Source: Alphaproteobacteria bacterium
GTDB lineage: Bacteria; Pseudomonadota; Alphaproteobacteria; SMXP01
DNA length: 64,000 nucleotides
Direction: 5' to 3'
Assembly: GCA_028285305.1 (NCBI GenBank)
Contig: JANQPV010000049.1
Location: 61,655 to 125,654 of the forward strand
Below are positions 35,120 to 44,081 of this stretch, piece after piece. How positions within the stretch are numbered: position 1 is the first letter of the stretch; each line of letters starts with the position of its first letter. The position numbers and the translations under genes are program-made. Below the pieces are notes generated by a model. That model did no database searches, had not been told where the DNA came from, and saw nothing but the letters and a program-made list of their open reading frames with translations.

Positions 35120-35251
35120 GTTTGTGGAGTGAGGACACGGGCTTGAACATCGCCGCGATTTGTTTCAAGTCATCTGCGTTCAATTGGAACATCGCTGTAT
35201 GCGACCGGGTGCGCAACGCGCGTATTCGAGGGAATCTTTGGGAGAGGAATA

Positions 35252-35797
35252 ATGGCCGTCTACAGACTTGATGAGTCCACGCCGCAAGTGCCCGAGAGCG
35301 GCAAGTATTGGGTTGCGGAAAGCGCAACCTTGGTGGGCAAGGTCAGGCTCCTAGAGAACGCCAGCGTTTGGTTTGGTTCTGTCTTGAGGGGAGATACGGA
35401 ATGGATAACCGTAGGAAAGAACAGCAACGTTCAAGACGGCTCCGTGTTGCACACGGATCCCGGCTTTCCTCTCACGATCGGCTCCCATGTCACGATCGGT
35501 CATATGGTTATGCTGCATGGGTGCACCATCGGGGATAACTCGCTCATTGGCATCGGCAGTATCGTTCTGGATGGGACCAAAATCGGCAAGAACTGCTTGA
35601 TCGGCGCCAACACCCTCATTCCTCAGAACAAGGAAATTCCGGACAATTCCATGGTCCTTGGTTCACCGGGAAAGGTGGTTCGGACACTGACCGATGAAGA
35701 CGCCCGGGGCTTGCGCGGGTCTGCGGAGCATTACGTTCAAAACTGGCAACGCTTCAAAAGCGGAATGCACGAGTGCGCGCCCGACGCAAAAAGCTAG
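35252..35797 (+). CDS. Gamma-carbonic anhydrase family protein
   Basis: A 181-residue left-handed beta-helix protein of the gamma-carbonic anhydrase (YrdA/PaaY-like) family. Hexapeptide repeats run through the middle. The zinc-site histidines are suggested by VLHTD, HVTIGHMVMLHGC. Start ATG 35252 follows GGGAGAGGA. Members form trimers; some are carbonic anhydrases, many have unknown roles. The stop overlaps the stop of the opposite gene by four bases. Confidence 0.9.
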   Translation: MAVYRLDESTPQVPESGKYWVAESATLVGKVRLLENASVWFGSVLRGDTEWITVGKNSNVQDGSVLHTDPGFPLTIGSHVTIGHMVMLHGCTIGDNSLIGIGSIVLDGTKIGKNCLIGANTLIPQNKEIPDNSMVLGSPGKVVRTLTDEDARGLRGSAEHYVQNWQRFKSGMHECAPDAKS

Positions 35798-36396
35798 GTC
35801 TGGGACCTTGCTTTCCAGACGTCCCGCAATCTCGAGTCTCTTTGCGGACCCAGGTTAAACGTCGCCATTTTGTCGTTGCTGCAGTCGATAAGGATTAAGG
35901 TGTCGCCGCGGCCAAGACTGGGCGTGATGCCGTTTCGCACTTGGCCTGACTTCAGAGCGCAATTCAGGATCCACGAGTTCTCCGTGACGCGGGCGGTGGG
36001 CCCCATTTTCATAATCTCGCGCTCGACCTCGGCGGTGCTTGCTGAGTGGAACTCGATCAGGATGAAGTAGTTGGCCGGCAAAACGCAGTCCTGAGTCACG
36101 AGCGGCGAAGCCATTTGCGGATTAGCTTGTCTGTCTGACCGATCTCCATCCACCCGCAACATCGCAGAAAGATTGAAATCATCTCGGGCTTGCTTCCAAT
36201 TGGCTTCGGATTTTTCCGCAACCACCGAGTCAAGCGTCAGTAATCCCTGTTTGGCCATTTGGCGCATGCGGCTAAGTGTGTGGGGCCCGTCCACTTCGCC
36301 TGCCAGTTTTATGTACCATTCCGGCTCAGGATTGTCGTTTGCTTGCTGAGACCCGCCAAGGTCCGAAATGCCTCTCTTGCCAAATGACGTCTGCAT
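35794..36396 (-). CDS. GYF_2 domain protein of unknown function
   Basis: A 200-residue cytoplasmic protein. ATG 36396 has GGAGG nine bases upstream and is preferred over 36420. The N-terminal region (about 25-75; EWYIKLAGEVDGPHTLSRMRQMAKQG) is a bacterial GYF_2 domain, which usually binds proline-rich or membrane-protein partners. The C-terminal half is a mixed alpha/beta region (YFILIEFHSASTAEVE...DTLILIDCSNDKMATFNLG) that matches no family I know. No transmembrane segment, unlike many GYF_2 proteins. Partner unknown. Confidence 0.7.
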   Translation of the reverse strand: MQTSFGKRGISDLGGSQQANDNPEPEWYIKLAGEVDGPHTLSRMRQMAKQGLLTLDSVVAEKSEANWKQARDDFNLSAMLRVDGDRSDRQANPQMASPLVTQDCVLPANYFILIEFHSASTAEVEREIMKMGPTARVTENSWILNCALKSGQVRNGITPSLGRGDTLILIDCSNDKMATFNLGPQRDSRLRDVWKARSQT

Positions 36397-36533
36397 CAAA
36401 CACAGCCTCCACTGCTTCACGGCGCTGCTTGTGGGCTTGGCCTAAACCACAGGGTTTTCCTCTGTCCCAATTTGGTGCTAGGCCAATGCCGAAATACAGC
36501 TTCAGAGAGAAGTGAGCAAAAAGGGAGCCAATA

Positions 36534-37313
36534 ATGTCTGAGCGCGAATTCTCCAAAGTTGAGACAGCCGGAAATCTAATGATTGTGACCATCAATCGCC
36601 CTGACGTTATGAACTCGCTTCATCCTCCGGCCAATTTTGAATTGGCCGATGTGTTCGATGAGTTTGAGGCCAACCCGGATCTGTGGGTTGCGATCATTAC
36701 CGGGGCCGGCGAGCGTGCGTTCTCGGCTGGAAACGATCTCAAGTATCAAGCGTCCGGCGGGAAGATGTCGTCGCCGGATGCAGGCTTTGGAGGATTGGCC
36801 GGACGCTACGACATGACAAAGCCGGTCATTGCGGCGGTAAACGGTGTGGCTATGGGAGGCGGATTTGAAATTGCCCTTGCGTGCGATCTGATCATCGCGT
36901 CCGAGTCCGCTCGTTTTGCCCTGCCGGAGCCCAAAGTTGGGCTGGCGGCACTGGCAGGTGGCCTGCATCGCTTGCCGCGCCAGATCGGCGAAAAGCGCGC
37001 ACTGGGAATGATCCTTACCGGCCGCCACGTGAGCGCTCAGGAGGGCTTGGAATTGGGTTTTGTCAACGAAGTGGTGCCGGCAGGTGAGCTCATGGAAGCT
37101 GCGAAAAAATGGGCCGGTCAGATAATGGAATGCTCTCCAATGTCCATTAGAGCCTCAAAACAAGCCGTTCTTCAGGGGCTGAACACGGCCGATCTCAAAA
37201 CAGCCGTCACTACACGCTACGACGCGGTAACAGCCATGGTAAAGAGTGAGGACTTTGTCGAGGGGCCAAAGGCATTTGCGGAAAAGCGCAAACCGGAATG
37301 GAAAGGCAGATAG
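36534..37313 (+). CDS. Enoyl-CoA hydratase
   Basis: A 259-residue crotonase-fold enzyme of standard length. The oxyanion motif VNGVAMGGGFEIALACDLI and the second-half motif FALPEPKVGL with the catalytic glutamate fit active enoyl-CoA hydratases (FadB1x/PaaF/CaiD type). It hydrates trans-2-enoyl-CoA in beta-oxidation or a specialised CoA pathway. ATG 36534 is preceded by GGGAGCCAATA. It stands alone, divergent from the GYF_2 gene. Confidence 0.88.
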   Translation: MSEREFSKVETAGNLMIVTINRPDVMNSLHPPANFELADVFDEFEANPDLWVAIITGAGERAFSAGNDLKYQASGGKMSSPDAGFGGLAGRYDMTKPVIAAVNGVAMGGGFEIALACDLIIASESARFALPEPKVGLAALAGGLHRLPRQIGEKRALGMILTGRHVSAQEGLELGFVNEVVPAGELMEAAKKWAGQIMECSPMSIRASKQAVLQGLNTADLKTAVTTRYDAVTAMVKSEDFVEGPKAFAEKRKPEWKGR

Positions 37314-37346
37314 GCGGTTTCCATCCGAGCTGGCTAGGAGGCCGAT

Positions 37347-37694
37347 CTAAACGAATTGCACGCCGAAACAATCCGTATCCCGCCATACGATCTGAGCGCA
37401 CCGCCCGCCGCTGATGTATGAGGACAAACGGATGAGCGGACCCGAGATTTCGTGAAGCTCGTTTCCTGCGATCATAGCGCCGCCGTGACTAATGTTCTTG
37501 ATAATGGCGTTCACGCTATGCGTTGTTGAGAGAACTTCACAAGGCTCAAACGTAGGTCGCCGTGTGTGGGCTCTGCGTCTTGTTCTTCTGCAGGCCACAT
37601 GACCGGCATCGCGTCCGCGATAAGGATTGTAGCGCTCCGTCGATGACTTAACTTGCTGAATTCGCTCAGCAAGTCGGCTTGATTCCATACTCAT
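37347..37694 (-). CDS. PilZ domain protein
   Basis: A 115-residue protein starting at ATG 37694 (GGAG about ten bases upstream; ATG 37748 is a poorer alternative). An N-terminal helix precedes an arginine-rich strand (RRRAHTRRP, containing R-x-x-x-R) and the motif NISHGG (N-x-S-x-x-G). Both c-di-GMP-binding elements are therefore present. A likely c-di-GMP effector with no obvious target gene adjacent. Confidence 0.78.
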   Translation of the reverse strand: MSMESSRLAERIQQVKSSTERYNPYRGRDAGHVACRRTRRRAHTRRPTFEPCEVLSTTHSVNAIIKNISHGGAMIAGNELHEISGPLIRLSSYISGGRCAQIVWRDTDCFGVQFV

Positions 37695-37957
37695 ACTGCA
37701 ATTTCTCCACTCAAGTCGCTCAGAGTGTTGTGGAGGCAAGTCATACACACTGCCGGTTAGCTACTCATTAAAGTTTTAGGTAAATTGAGGGTTTATTCGC
37801 GATTCCTAACAAGAAATGATCTTAACACGCATTAACCAACTCCGTTGCAAGATTGGTTGCCATTGAGTTTAATCACTCATTTAAGCATTGCATTTATCGT
37901 CTCGGGCTTTGGACGAATTGGTTTCCAGAGCGCGTTGCAATCGGGTCAAGTGTGGAC

Positions 37958-38329
37958 ATGACTGACACGGATAATCCTGAAGATCGGGACCGCGACAACA
38001 TCGTTGACTATATTGATTTTATAAGGCGCTCGGTAGGTTTGCCCACAAACAAAGAAGGTGGGGGCGAGGGGGATCCAAACAATGGAGAAAGCGGTGTTCC
38101 AGCGGATGTTTCCAACCATAGCTGGCTCACGGCCATCACGAACGGTCAGGACCCAACTCCTTTAGACCGGACTGGAAGCATTGATTGGACGATCGCCATC
38201 GAAAGCGATCAGTCCCGCGACAGCTCGGTTCCAGATGACTTCTTTGATCAGGAAAGCGGTCCGCCGGATGAGGTCGTTCGGTGTGAAAGGAATCCCGTTG
38301 ATTGGGTTGACCTAGGTGGCAGCGATTAA
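37958..38329 (+). CDS. Hypothetical acidic protein
   Basis: A 123-residue, strongly acidic, glycine/proline-rich protein without family. The frame is open from 37853; ATG 37958 (MTDTDNPEDRDRDN) is chosen, but no clear ribosome site supports either. No signal peptide or membrane segment. Low complexity and composition suggest a disordered protein or a spurious frame. It sits between two minus-strand PilZ genes. Confidence 0.35.
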   Translation: MTDTDNPEDRDRDNIVDYIDFIRRSVGLPTNKEGGGEGDPNNGESGVPADVSNHSWLTAITNGQDPTPLDRTGSIDWTIAIESDQSRDSSVPDDFFDQESGPPDEVVRCERNPVDWVDLGGSD

Positions 38330-38372
38330 AAAGGGCAGTGGTGCAAGGCCTTTGCCTTAGCTGAAACGCAGC

Positions 38373-39062
38373 CTATCCCTGCTCAAAGATACTCTCAGAG
38401 AGAGAGCGCGTCGGGACGTTGGGATTCAAGCCCAAGAATTCAATGGCAAAACCATTATCCGTGTGCCGCACAACACGGCCTTCCATCTGGCCAACGCGGA
38501 CCTTCGTTTGCAGCGCCGGGCGCTCGATGGTTTCAACCGCCAAACCGCTCACAGACATATCGGTGATCACACACTTTTTTGTCCGGCCGGTTTCGTACTC
38601 CAGAGTTGTCTCGCGATCTACGGTGACACGTAAATGCCTGCGTTGGTCTGAAGGCTCTTCGACGCCGATCGTAGCAGCCAACATCAACCGCTCAATGAGT
38701 CGTTCCTGTGTGGACGGCCTCGACCCAAACTTAACGGCAAATCCATCATCGGTGTGACGATTCACAGTCCCCTCGTAACAGCCAATCCTGTGAAAGTGAC
38801 AAATGACTTTGGACGCCAAATCAGGCTTGGCTTCGCTTTCAATGAGAGTGCCGTTGGCGGAGATGTCAACGATTTGACCCTGCGCTTCTTCGCTGCCTTC
38901 AACAAGGAACTTGACCTCAATGGGCAAATTCAGGCGTTGGCGCTGTCGGCGCTCCGCTTCAGCCCGCTCTATGGCCTGTTCAGCTGTCTCTTGTTGCTCT
39001 TTAACCGCCGGTTCCATATCAGCCTTTATTGTATTTGGCTTACCTGCCGATTTCACTCGCAT
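38373..39062 (-). CDS. Tandem PilZ domain protein
   Basis: A 229-residue protein with an N-terminal glutamate-rich helix followed by two PilZ domains (about 37-125 and 130-225). The first has RRQRQR and DISANG; the second has RRHLR and DMSVSG, so both carry the R-x-x-x-R and D-x-S-x-x-G c-di-GMP sites. Each ends with a similar strand (HTDDGFAVKF and HTDNGFAIEF), suggesting internal duplication. Two sites could bind c-di-GMP cooperatively. Single gene. Confidence 0.85.
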   Translation of the reverse strand: MRVKSAGKPNTIKADMEPAVKEQQETAEQAIERAEAERRQRQRLNLPIEVKFLVEGSEEAQGQIVDISANGTLIESEAKPDLASKVICHFHRIGCYEGTVNRHTDDGFAVKFGSRPSTQERLIERLMLAATIGVEEPSDQRRHLRVTVDRETTLEYETGRTKKCVITDMSVSGLAVETIERPALQTKVRVGQMEGRVVRHTDNGFAIEFLGLNPNVPTRSLSESIFEQG

Positions 39063-39211
39063 TGTGAGTCGGATGAGTTGCCCGAAGGTAAAGGCAAATG
39101 ATAAATAATTGCTTGCCTGGCCCTGCCTTCCGTTCGTATTTGTTCACCACGTTCAGAGCCGAGCAAGAGCGTTTGCGTCGTGTGTGAGGCCAAAGTTAGA
39201 AGGACACTAGA

Positions 39212-40858
39212 ATGGCGAGTTACGATTACATCATTGTTGGAGCCGGAAGCGCGGGATGTGTCCTGGCCAATCGTTTGAGCGCCGATCCGGGAAGCCGCGT
39301 CTTGTTGCTCGAGGCGGGCGACAAAGACAATAGCGTACTCATCAATATGCCTGCTGGCGTCGGCAAACTCATTGCAGATCGCACGAAGTACAACTGGTAC
39401 CTGTACACGGAGGGACAAAAGAACCTTGACGGAAGAAAGCTGTATTGGCCCCGAGGGAAGGCGCTCGGCGGCTCATCTTCCATAAACGGCATGATTTACA
39501 TTCGGGGCCACGCCCGCGACTACGATATGTGGCGCCAGCTTGGACTTGAGGGGTGGGGTTTTGCTGACGTTTTGCCGTACTTCAAAAGGGCTGAGGCCTT
39601 TGAAAATGGGAAGAACGAATTCCATGGCGAAGACGGGCCATTAGCCGTTACCAACCCCAAATCGGGTCATACCCTCTTTCGCACCTATATAAGCGCCGGT
39701 AAGCAGGCAGGTCATCTGGTCACAGATGATTTCAACGGTTTTCAGCAAGAAGGCATGGGGCCCTATCATCTGACCATCAAGGATGCCCAAAGATGGAGCG
39801 CCGCCGCCGCCTATCTAAGGCCCGTTTTGGATCGTCCCAATCTCGATGTCGAGGTGAAAGCCCACACCACCCGCATCCTCTTCGACCGCACCAAAGCAAT
39901 CGGAGTAGAGTATGTACAAAATGGTGAAACCAAACATGTTTGGGCCGATCGGGAGGTCCTGCTGTCTGGCGGGGCGGTTCATTCGCCGCAGCTGTTGCTG
40001 CTCTCTGGCATCGGGCAGGCTGACTATTTGTCCAAGTTTGATATTCCAGTTGTTCACGACCTTCCAGGCGTGGGGCAAAATCTTCAAGATCACTTGGATG
40101 CGTCAGTCCAATATGAGTGTAGCCAGCCGATAACTCTTTACTCGCAGATGAATCCGGTCAACCGCATGAGAACAGGGCTTGAGTACCTGTTGTTCCGCAG
40201 CGGCAAGGGCGGACAAAACGGCCTGGAATCTGGGGCCTTCCTCAAGACTCGGCCCGATCTCGAAATCCCCGACATCCAACTCCATTTCGTCATCGCCAAC
40301 ATGCTTGATCACGGCCGCAAAGATATGGATCGGCACGGATTTATGGCGCATGTTTGCCAATTGCGTCCGGAAAGTCGCGGCTTCGTTGCGCTGCGTTCAA
40401 ATGATCCGATGGACCATCCTCTGATCCAGCCGAATTATCTCTCCACGGAGAATGACAAGATTACCATGCGCGAAGGGGTAAAGATCGCGCGCGACATTTT
40501 TGCCCAGCAGGCGTTTGACGCCTATCGCGGCCCGGAATTGATGCCGGGGGCTTCGGTGCAAACGGACGACCAAATCGATGCCTATGTGCGGCGCACGGCC
40601 GAAACCATCTACCACCCGGTGGGTACGTGTAAGATGGGCACGGACGAAAACGCAGTGGTCGACGCACAGCTTCGCGTGCATGGAATCGAAAACCTACGTG
40701 TGGTCGACGCCTCCGTGATGCCCACGCTCGTGGGCGGGAATACGAATGCGCCCACTATTATGATCGCCGAAAAAGCGTCCGATAATATCATCGGCGAGCC
40801 ACCGTTACCGCGTGAAGCTGTAAAGGTCGCGGAAGACATGGCTGTGGCGGCTGAATAA
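39212..40858 (+). CDS. GMC family oxidoreductase (choline dehydrogenase-like)
   Basis: A 548-residue FAD-dependent glucose-methanol-choline oxidoreductase. The FAD motif GAGSAGCVLANRL is at 10-22, the first GMC signature surrounds PRGKALGGSSSING, and the C-terminal active site has YHPVGTCKMG and NTNAPTIMIAEK with the catalytic histidine/asparagine. Length and motifs match BetA/AlkJ-like dehydrogenases that oxidise alcohols. Without betaine genes nearby, a long-chain or polyethylene-glycol alcohol is as likely as choline. Confidence 0.88.
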   Translation: MASYDYIIVGAGSAGCVLANRLSADPGSRVLLLEAGDKDNSVLINMPAGVGKLIADRTKYNWYLYTEGQKNLDGRKLYWPRGKALGGSSSINGMIYIRGHARDYDMWRQLGLEGWGFADVLPYFKRAEAFENGKNEFHGEDGPLAVTNPKSGHTLFRTYISAGKQAGHLVTDDFNGFQQEGMGPYHLTIKDAQRWSAAAAYLRPVLDRPNLDVEVKAHTTRILFDRTKAIGVEYVQNGETKHVWADREVLLSGGAVHSPQLLLLSGIGQADYLSKFDIPVVHDLPGVGQNLQDHLDASVQYECSQPITLYSQMNPVNRMRTGLEYLLFRSGKGGQNGLESGAFLKTRPDLEIPDIQLHFVIANMLDHGRKDMDRHGFMAHVCQLRPESRGFVALRSNDPMDHPLIQPNYLSTENDKITMREGVKIARDIFAQQAFDAYRGPELMPGASVQTDDQIDAYVRRTAETIYHPVGTCKMGTDENAVVDAQLRVHGIENLRVVDASVMPTLVGGNTNAPTIMIAEKASDNIIGEPPLPREAVKVAEDMAVAAE

Positions 40859-40940
40859 TGCCCGCCAGCTGGGCTCAAAGGTTAACGAGTATGTAAGGGT
40901 TTTTCCCTTTTATGGGACCTCCTTTCAGATCGCGGGTTCC

Positions 40941-42278
40941 ATGGTTCTGACTGCACAAATAGCGGCTTCGCAAAGGGTCATTTCAGACCGCCAAGTGCGG
41001 GCCATTAAGTCTCATGCAGCATTTTTGGCGGGACTTAAGAACGGCACGCAATTTCGTCTGACCAGGTCGAAAGAACGTGGCCTGTGCCTTGTTGGACTTG
41101 ACCTGAAGGACGCAGCCTTCTTCGGCGCGGATCTGGCGTACGGCGACTTCCGACGGAGTGATTTTCGGTTCTCCAGTTTCTTCGGTGCTGACTGTTCAAA
41201 CAGTGATTTCCGCGAAGCGCAGCTCCAGCGGTGCGACCTGCGCTCAGGAGTATTCCACACCGCCGACTTCGAGAGGGCAAACTTAGATTTTGTCGACGCC
41301 CGAGCCGGCTTTACATTGGTCCTCGATGACAACGGCACGATGATCGACACCCACGCCGGTTCTGATGAAGACGCCGATTACATTTCCGATCTTGAGACGA
41401 AAGTGCGCACACACACGGGCGAAGTTGTCGCTAAACATCGTCTGACCGGAACAACTGACTTCACATTTTCCAGTTTTCACCAAGCGAGCCTTATCAGCGT
41501 GAATCTTGGGGGGGCGTGTCTTCGGGGCGCTACGTTTGACCGCGCGGACCTCACGGATGCCGACCTCAGTTTTGCCAATCTCGAATTGTGCTCGTTACGG
41601 AACGCCACGCTCGATAACACAAACTTGGCGCATACGGATCTCAGACTGTGTGATGTGAAGTTGGAGCAGCTTAAGTCTTGCAATTTGGAGGACGTTCGGC
41701 TGCCTGAGGTAGATAAGAATACTCACGCTTCTTTCCTGAATGTGCTCACGGCGCACAATCAATGGGTCGGCTCCCAAGGGGCCCATGGTCACCGGCTCAA
41801 GGCGAGCAATCTCACCCTTGACGGAATCTCCTTAGAGAGCAGAGTATTATCTGCGGGCGAACTAAAATTATCCTCCTTCCGCGGCGCACGTCTAACCGAG
41901 GCCCAGCTTGTCATGTCAGAATTCAAGGACTGCCTGTTCGCAGAAGCAATCTTTGAGCGGTGCGATATGAAGGGAGCAAACTTTGAAAATGGCAACTTCA
42001 GAGGAGCCAGGTTTATGGACTGTGACTGCGGCGAAATCGTCATAGAGCCGAAGTCCAACCAAATGCGCCGGACGCTGTTCCGAAATGCAAACCTGCAAGA
42101 TGCAGACATGCAAGGCTCAAATCTATCTTTTGCCGATTTTACCGGCGCCAACTTGCGGAACGCGGACTTGAGAGGCGCCGGCATAGCGGACGCCATATTC
42201 ACTGGTTCTGACCTGCGTGGCGCGGATTTACGAGGCGCTAATTACGAAAGTGCAGATTTTAGAGGCGCGCGCATTTAA
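40941..42278 (+). CDS. Pentapeptide repeat protein
   Basis: A 445-residue protein made mostly of A(D/N)Lxx repeats that form a right-handed quadrilateral beta-helix. Three repeat blocks are visible: about 48-120, 170-255 and 295-445, separated by non-repeat inserts (one containing DEDADYISDLE, one around VDKNTHASFLN). The N-terminal 40 residues are basic and non-repetitive. There is no signal peptide. Pentapeptide proteins include DNA mimics (gyrase protection) and scaffold proteins; nothing here distinguishes these. Unlinked to neighbours. Confidence 0.85.
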   Translation: MVLTAQIAASQRVISDRQVRAIKSHAAFLAGLKNGTQFRLTRSKERGLCLVGLDLKDAAFFGADLAYGDFRRSDFRFSSFFGADCSNSDFREAQLQRCDLRSGVFHTADFERANLDFVDARAGFTLVLDDNGTMIDTHAGSDEDADYISDLETKVRTHTGEVVAKHRLTGTTDFTFSSFHQASLISVNLGGACLRGATFDRADLTDADLSFANLELCSLRNATLDNTNLAHTDLRLCDVKLEQLKSCNLEDVRLPEVDKNTHASFLNVLTAHNQWVGSQGAHGHRLKASNLTLDGISLESRVLSAGELKLSSFRGARLTEAQLVMSEFKDCLFAEAIFERCDMKGANFENGNFRGARFMDCDCGEIVIEPKSNQMRRTLFRNANLQDADMQGSNLSFADFTGANLRNADLRGAGIADAIFTGSDLRGADLRGANYESADFRGARI

Positions 42279-42305
42279 AGGCCCGTTGGAGATGGCCCCC
42301 ACCGG

Positions 42306-42935
42306 CTAACCGTTTGACGAAACCAGTCGCAAATGAGGGTGCTTGGACCGTGCATTTAAGTCCGAAGGATGATTGTCGTTTGCATGGTTCAACCAACGGA
42401 TCGAAGTAATGGATTGTTCGACAATGCTCTTGCCGCCAAGCGCCTTGGGGTTGCTAAGCATCCACATCCCGCCAAGGAGGCGCTCCAGCCTCCCGTCATG
42501 GTCGACGACAGGGAGAAGAATGATTTCGCAGTCATATGGGACTTTGTCGATCGTATGGACTTCATTGCGCAGCAACAGAGGTTGAAGTCTCTCGACGCCG
42601 CAGCCCAGGGCGTCTTGTAACTTGCGAAAGTCCTCCCCCTGCCAAAGACTTAAGAAATTGTGATCGCGAAACTCCCTCCCATAGCTGGCACAGAAGGCTG
42701 TACCGGCGAGACGAAAGATATAATGTCTGAGGTCCAGTGGTTCGAGAAGAAACAGATGAGGGAGAAGCGATTTGATCTCCTGTGGCTTGATGTCCTCTCG
42801 CAACGGCGCCACATTGAAGCCACGAAGGTGTCGCCAGTATGAAAAGAGTTCCTGTGTGCCTTGGTGCTGTATCATCTTTACTGCCATGCCCGAACCAAGA
42901 AGCGATGCCGAGTGTTTCAGTCTGACGCGCTTCAT
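42306..42935 (-). CDS. PAS_5 domain protein
   Basis: A 209-residue protein containing the alphaproteobacterial PAS_5 domain, recognised by ELFSYWRHLRG, P-L-R-E-D-I-K-P, LLPHLFLLE and YIFRLAGTAFCASYGREF. It is a likely small-molecule or partner-sensing protein, without an attached output domain. ATG 42935 is annotated, although ATG 42887 is possible. It converges on the pentapeptide gene with 27 bases between. The 297 bases upstream hold no recognisable gene. Confidence 0.75.
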   Translation of the reverse strand: MKRVRLKHSASLLGSGMAVKMIQHQGTQELFSYWRHLRGFNVAPLREDIKPQEIKSLLPHLFLLEPLDLRHYIFRLAGTAFCASYGREFRDHNFLSLWQGEDFRKLQDALGCGVERLQPLLLRNEVHTIDKVPYDCEIILLPVVDHDGRLERLLGGMWMLSNPKALGGKSIVEQSITSIRWLNHANDNHPSDLNARSKHPHLRLVSSNG

Positions 42936-43232
42936 TTATAAAAACCAATCACCTACACAGGCAGAACAGCACGTTCCGTGCCAGCGGCGGATCGCTGTTT
43001 CGAGCAAGAGATCTGCAGCCGCCAGCGGCGATCTCTCCCATTGAAAAGGATGGTCCACCGGTAAAGAGTGTTAGAACCAAGAACAGCCGGACAAGTCTTC
43101 GAGTACGAGCGTACCGAATCGGTCGTAAACAGCGTTAATCCTCTTCACCCGGCATAGAAATCGCGTTGGCTGACATGGTACAAGCGGACGTTCTCTTTTC
43201 GAGACCGATAACAAATAGGTAGGAAACAGCGT

Positions 43233-43967
43233 TTGAAACCCCCGTTCGACAAAGAGCCCCGCTTCATTTGGGGTGAACGCAAGCGTGAACCGATCTTGAA
43301 CGTACCCAAGTCTGTGTCTTGGCTTTTGTACCTTCTTATCGGCATCCACGTTGTTCAAATCATATTGCCGGATACATTGCGCTTCGGACTGCTCTACATG
43401 GGCGGCTTCATTCCCCAGCGTGTCGCCGAAGCATTTGCGCCGGGAGGGATTTCGGTTTTTGGAGACTACGTCCTGGCCACCTTCCCGTTCTTTAGCTATA
43501 ATTTTCTGCATGCGGACTTAATTCATTTGTTCTTTAACAGCGTGTGGCTCCTGGCATTTGGAGGCGGAGTAGGCCGCCGTTTGGGTGGTGACGTGAGCGG
43601 ATCCTATCGCTTCTTTTTGTTGTTCTTCATAAGCGGTATCGCCGGCGCGCTGATGCATATGCTGTTTTATCCAACAGGCGTTATCCCGCTGATCGGCGCG
43701 TCCGCTGGCGTTGCCGGCCTCATGGGCGCCGCCGCGAGATTTATCTTCCTTCCCATGCAGCTCGCGGCGATGAAGGCTCCCATTTATGTTCCGCTCACCG
43801 ATTTCCGGTTGCTTGCATTCAGCGGGATCTTCATTGCCTTGAATGTCGCAATTGGTCTGTTCAGCTTCGGGGAATATACCGACGGCGCATCAATCGCTTG
43901 GCAGGCGCATATCGGAGGCTATCTCGCCGGACTGCTGGCTTTTCCGCTTTTGGATCGGCGGCGTTAG
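43233..43967 (+). CDS. Rhomboid family intramembrane serine protease
   Basis: A 244-residue, six-helix rhomboid protease beginning at TTG 43233 with AGGAAA upstream. The catalytic serine is S157 in GASAG and the histidine is H226 in WQAHIGGY. The H-N pair of helix 2 is HLFFNSVW. Rhomboids cleave transmembrane segments of other membrane proteins within the inner membrane. Single gene; substrate unknown. Confidence 0.9.
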   Translation: MKPPFDKEPRFIWGERKREPILNVPKSVSWLLYLLIGIHVVQIILPDTLRFGLLYMGGFIPQRVAEAFAPGGISVFGDYVLATFPFFSYNFLHADLIHLFFNSVWLLAFGGGVGRRLGGDVSGSYRFFLLFFISGIAGALMHMLFYPTGVIPLIGASAGVAGLMGAAARFIFLPMQLAAMKAPIYVPLTDFRLLAFSGIFIALNVAIGLFSFGEYTDGASIAWQAHIGGYLAGLLAFPLLDRRR

Positions 43968-44081
43968 AGATCTCCACGGCACAGGTTTAGCGCGAAGCAC
44001 CTCATCTTCGCCAGCAAGCTCGCAATAGAAAGATGCTGCAGTCGTTGCTCGACGCAATCGAATGAGGGACAGCCGCAATTT

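Noticed and set aside
43071..43511. A 146-codon minus-strand frame overlapping the rhomboid gene start.
   Set aside because: It is antisense to a clear rhomboid protease and its translation has no recognisable features.
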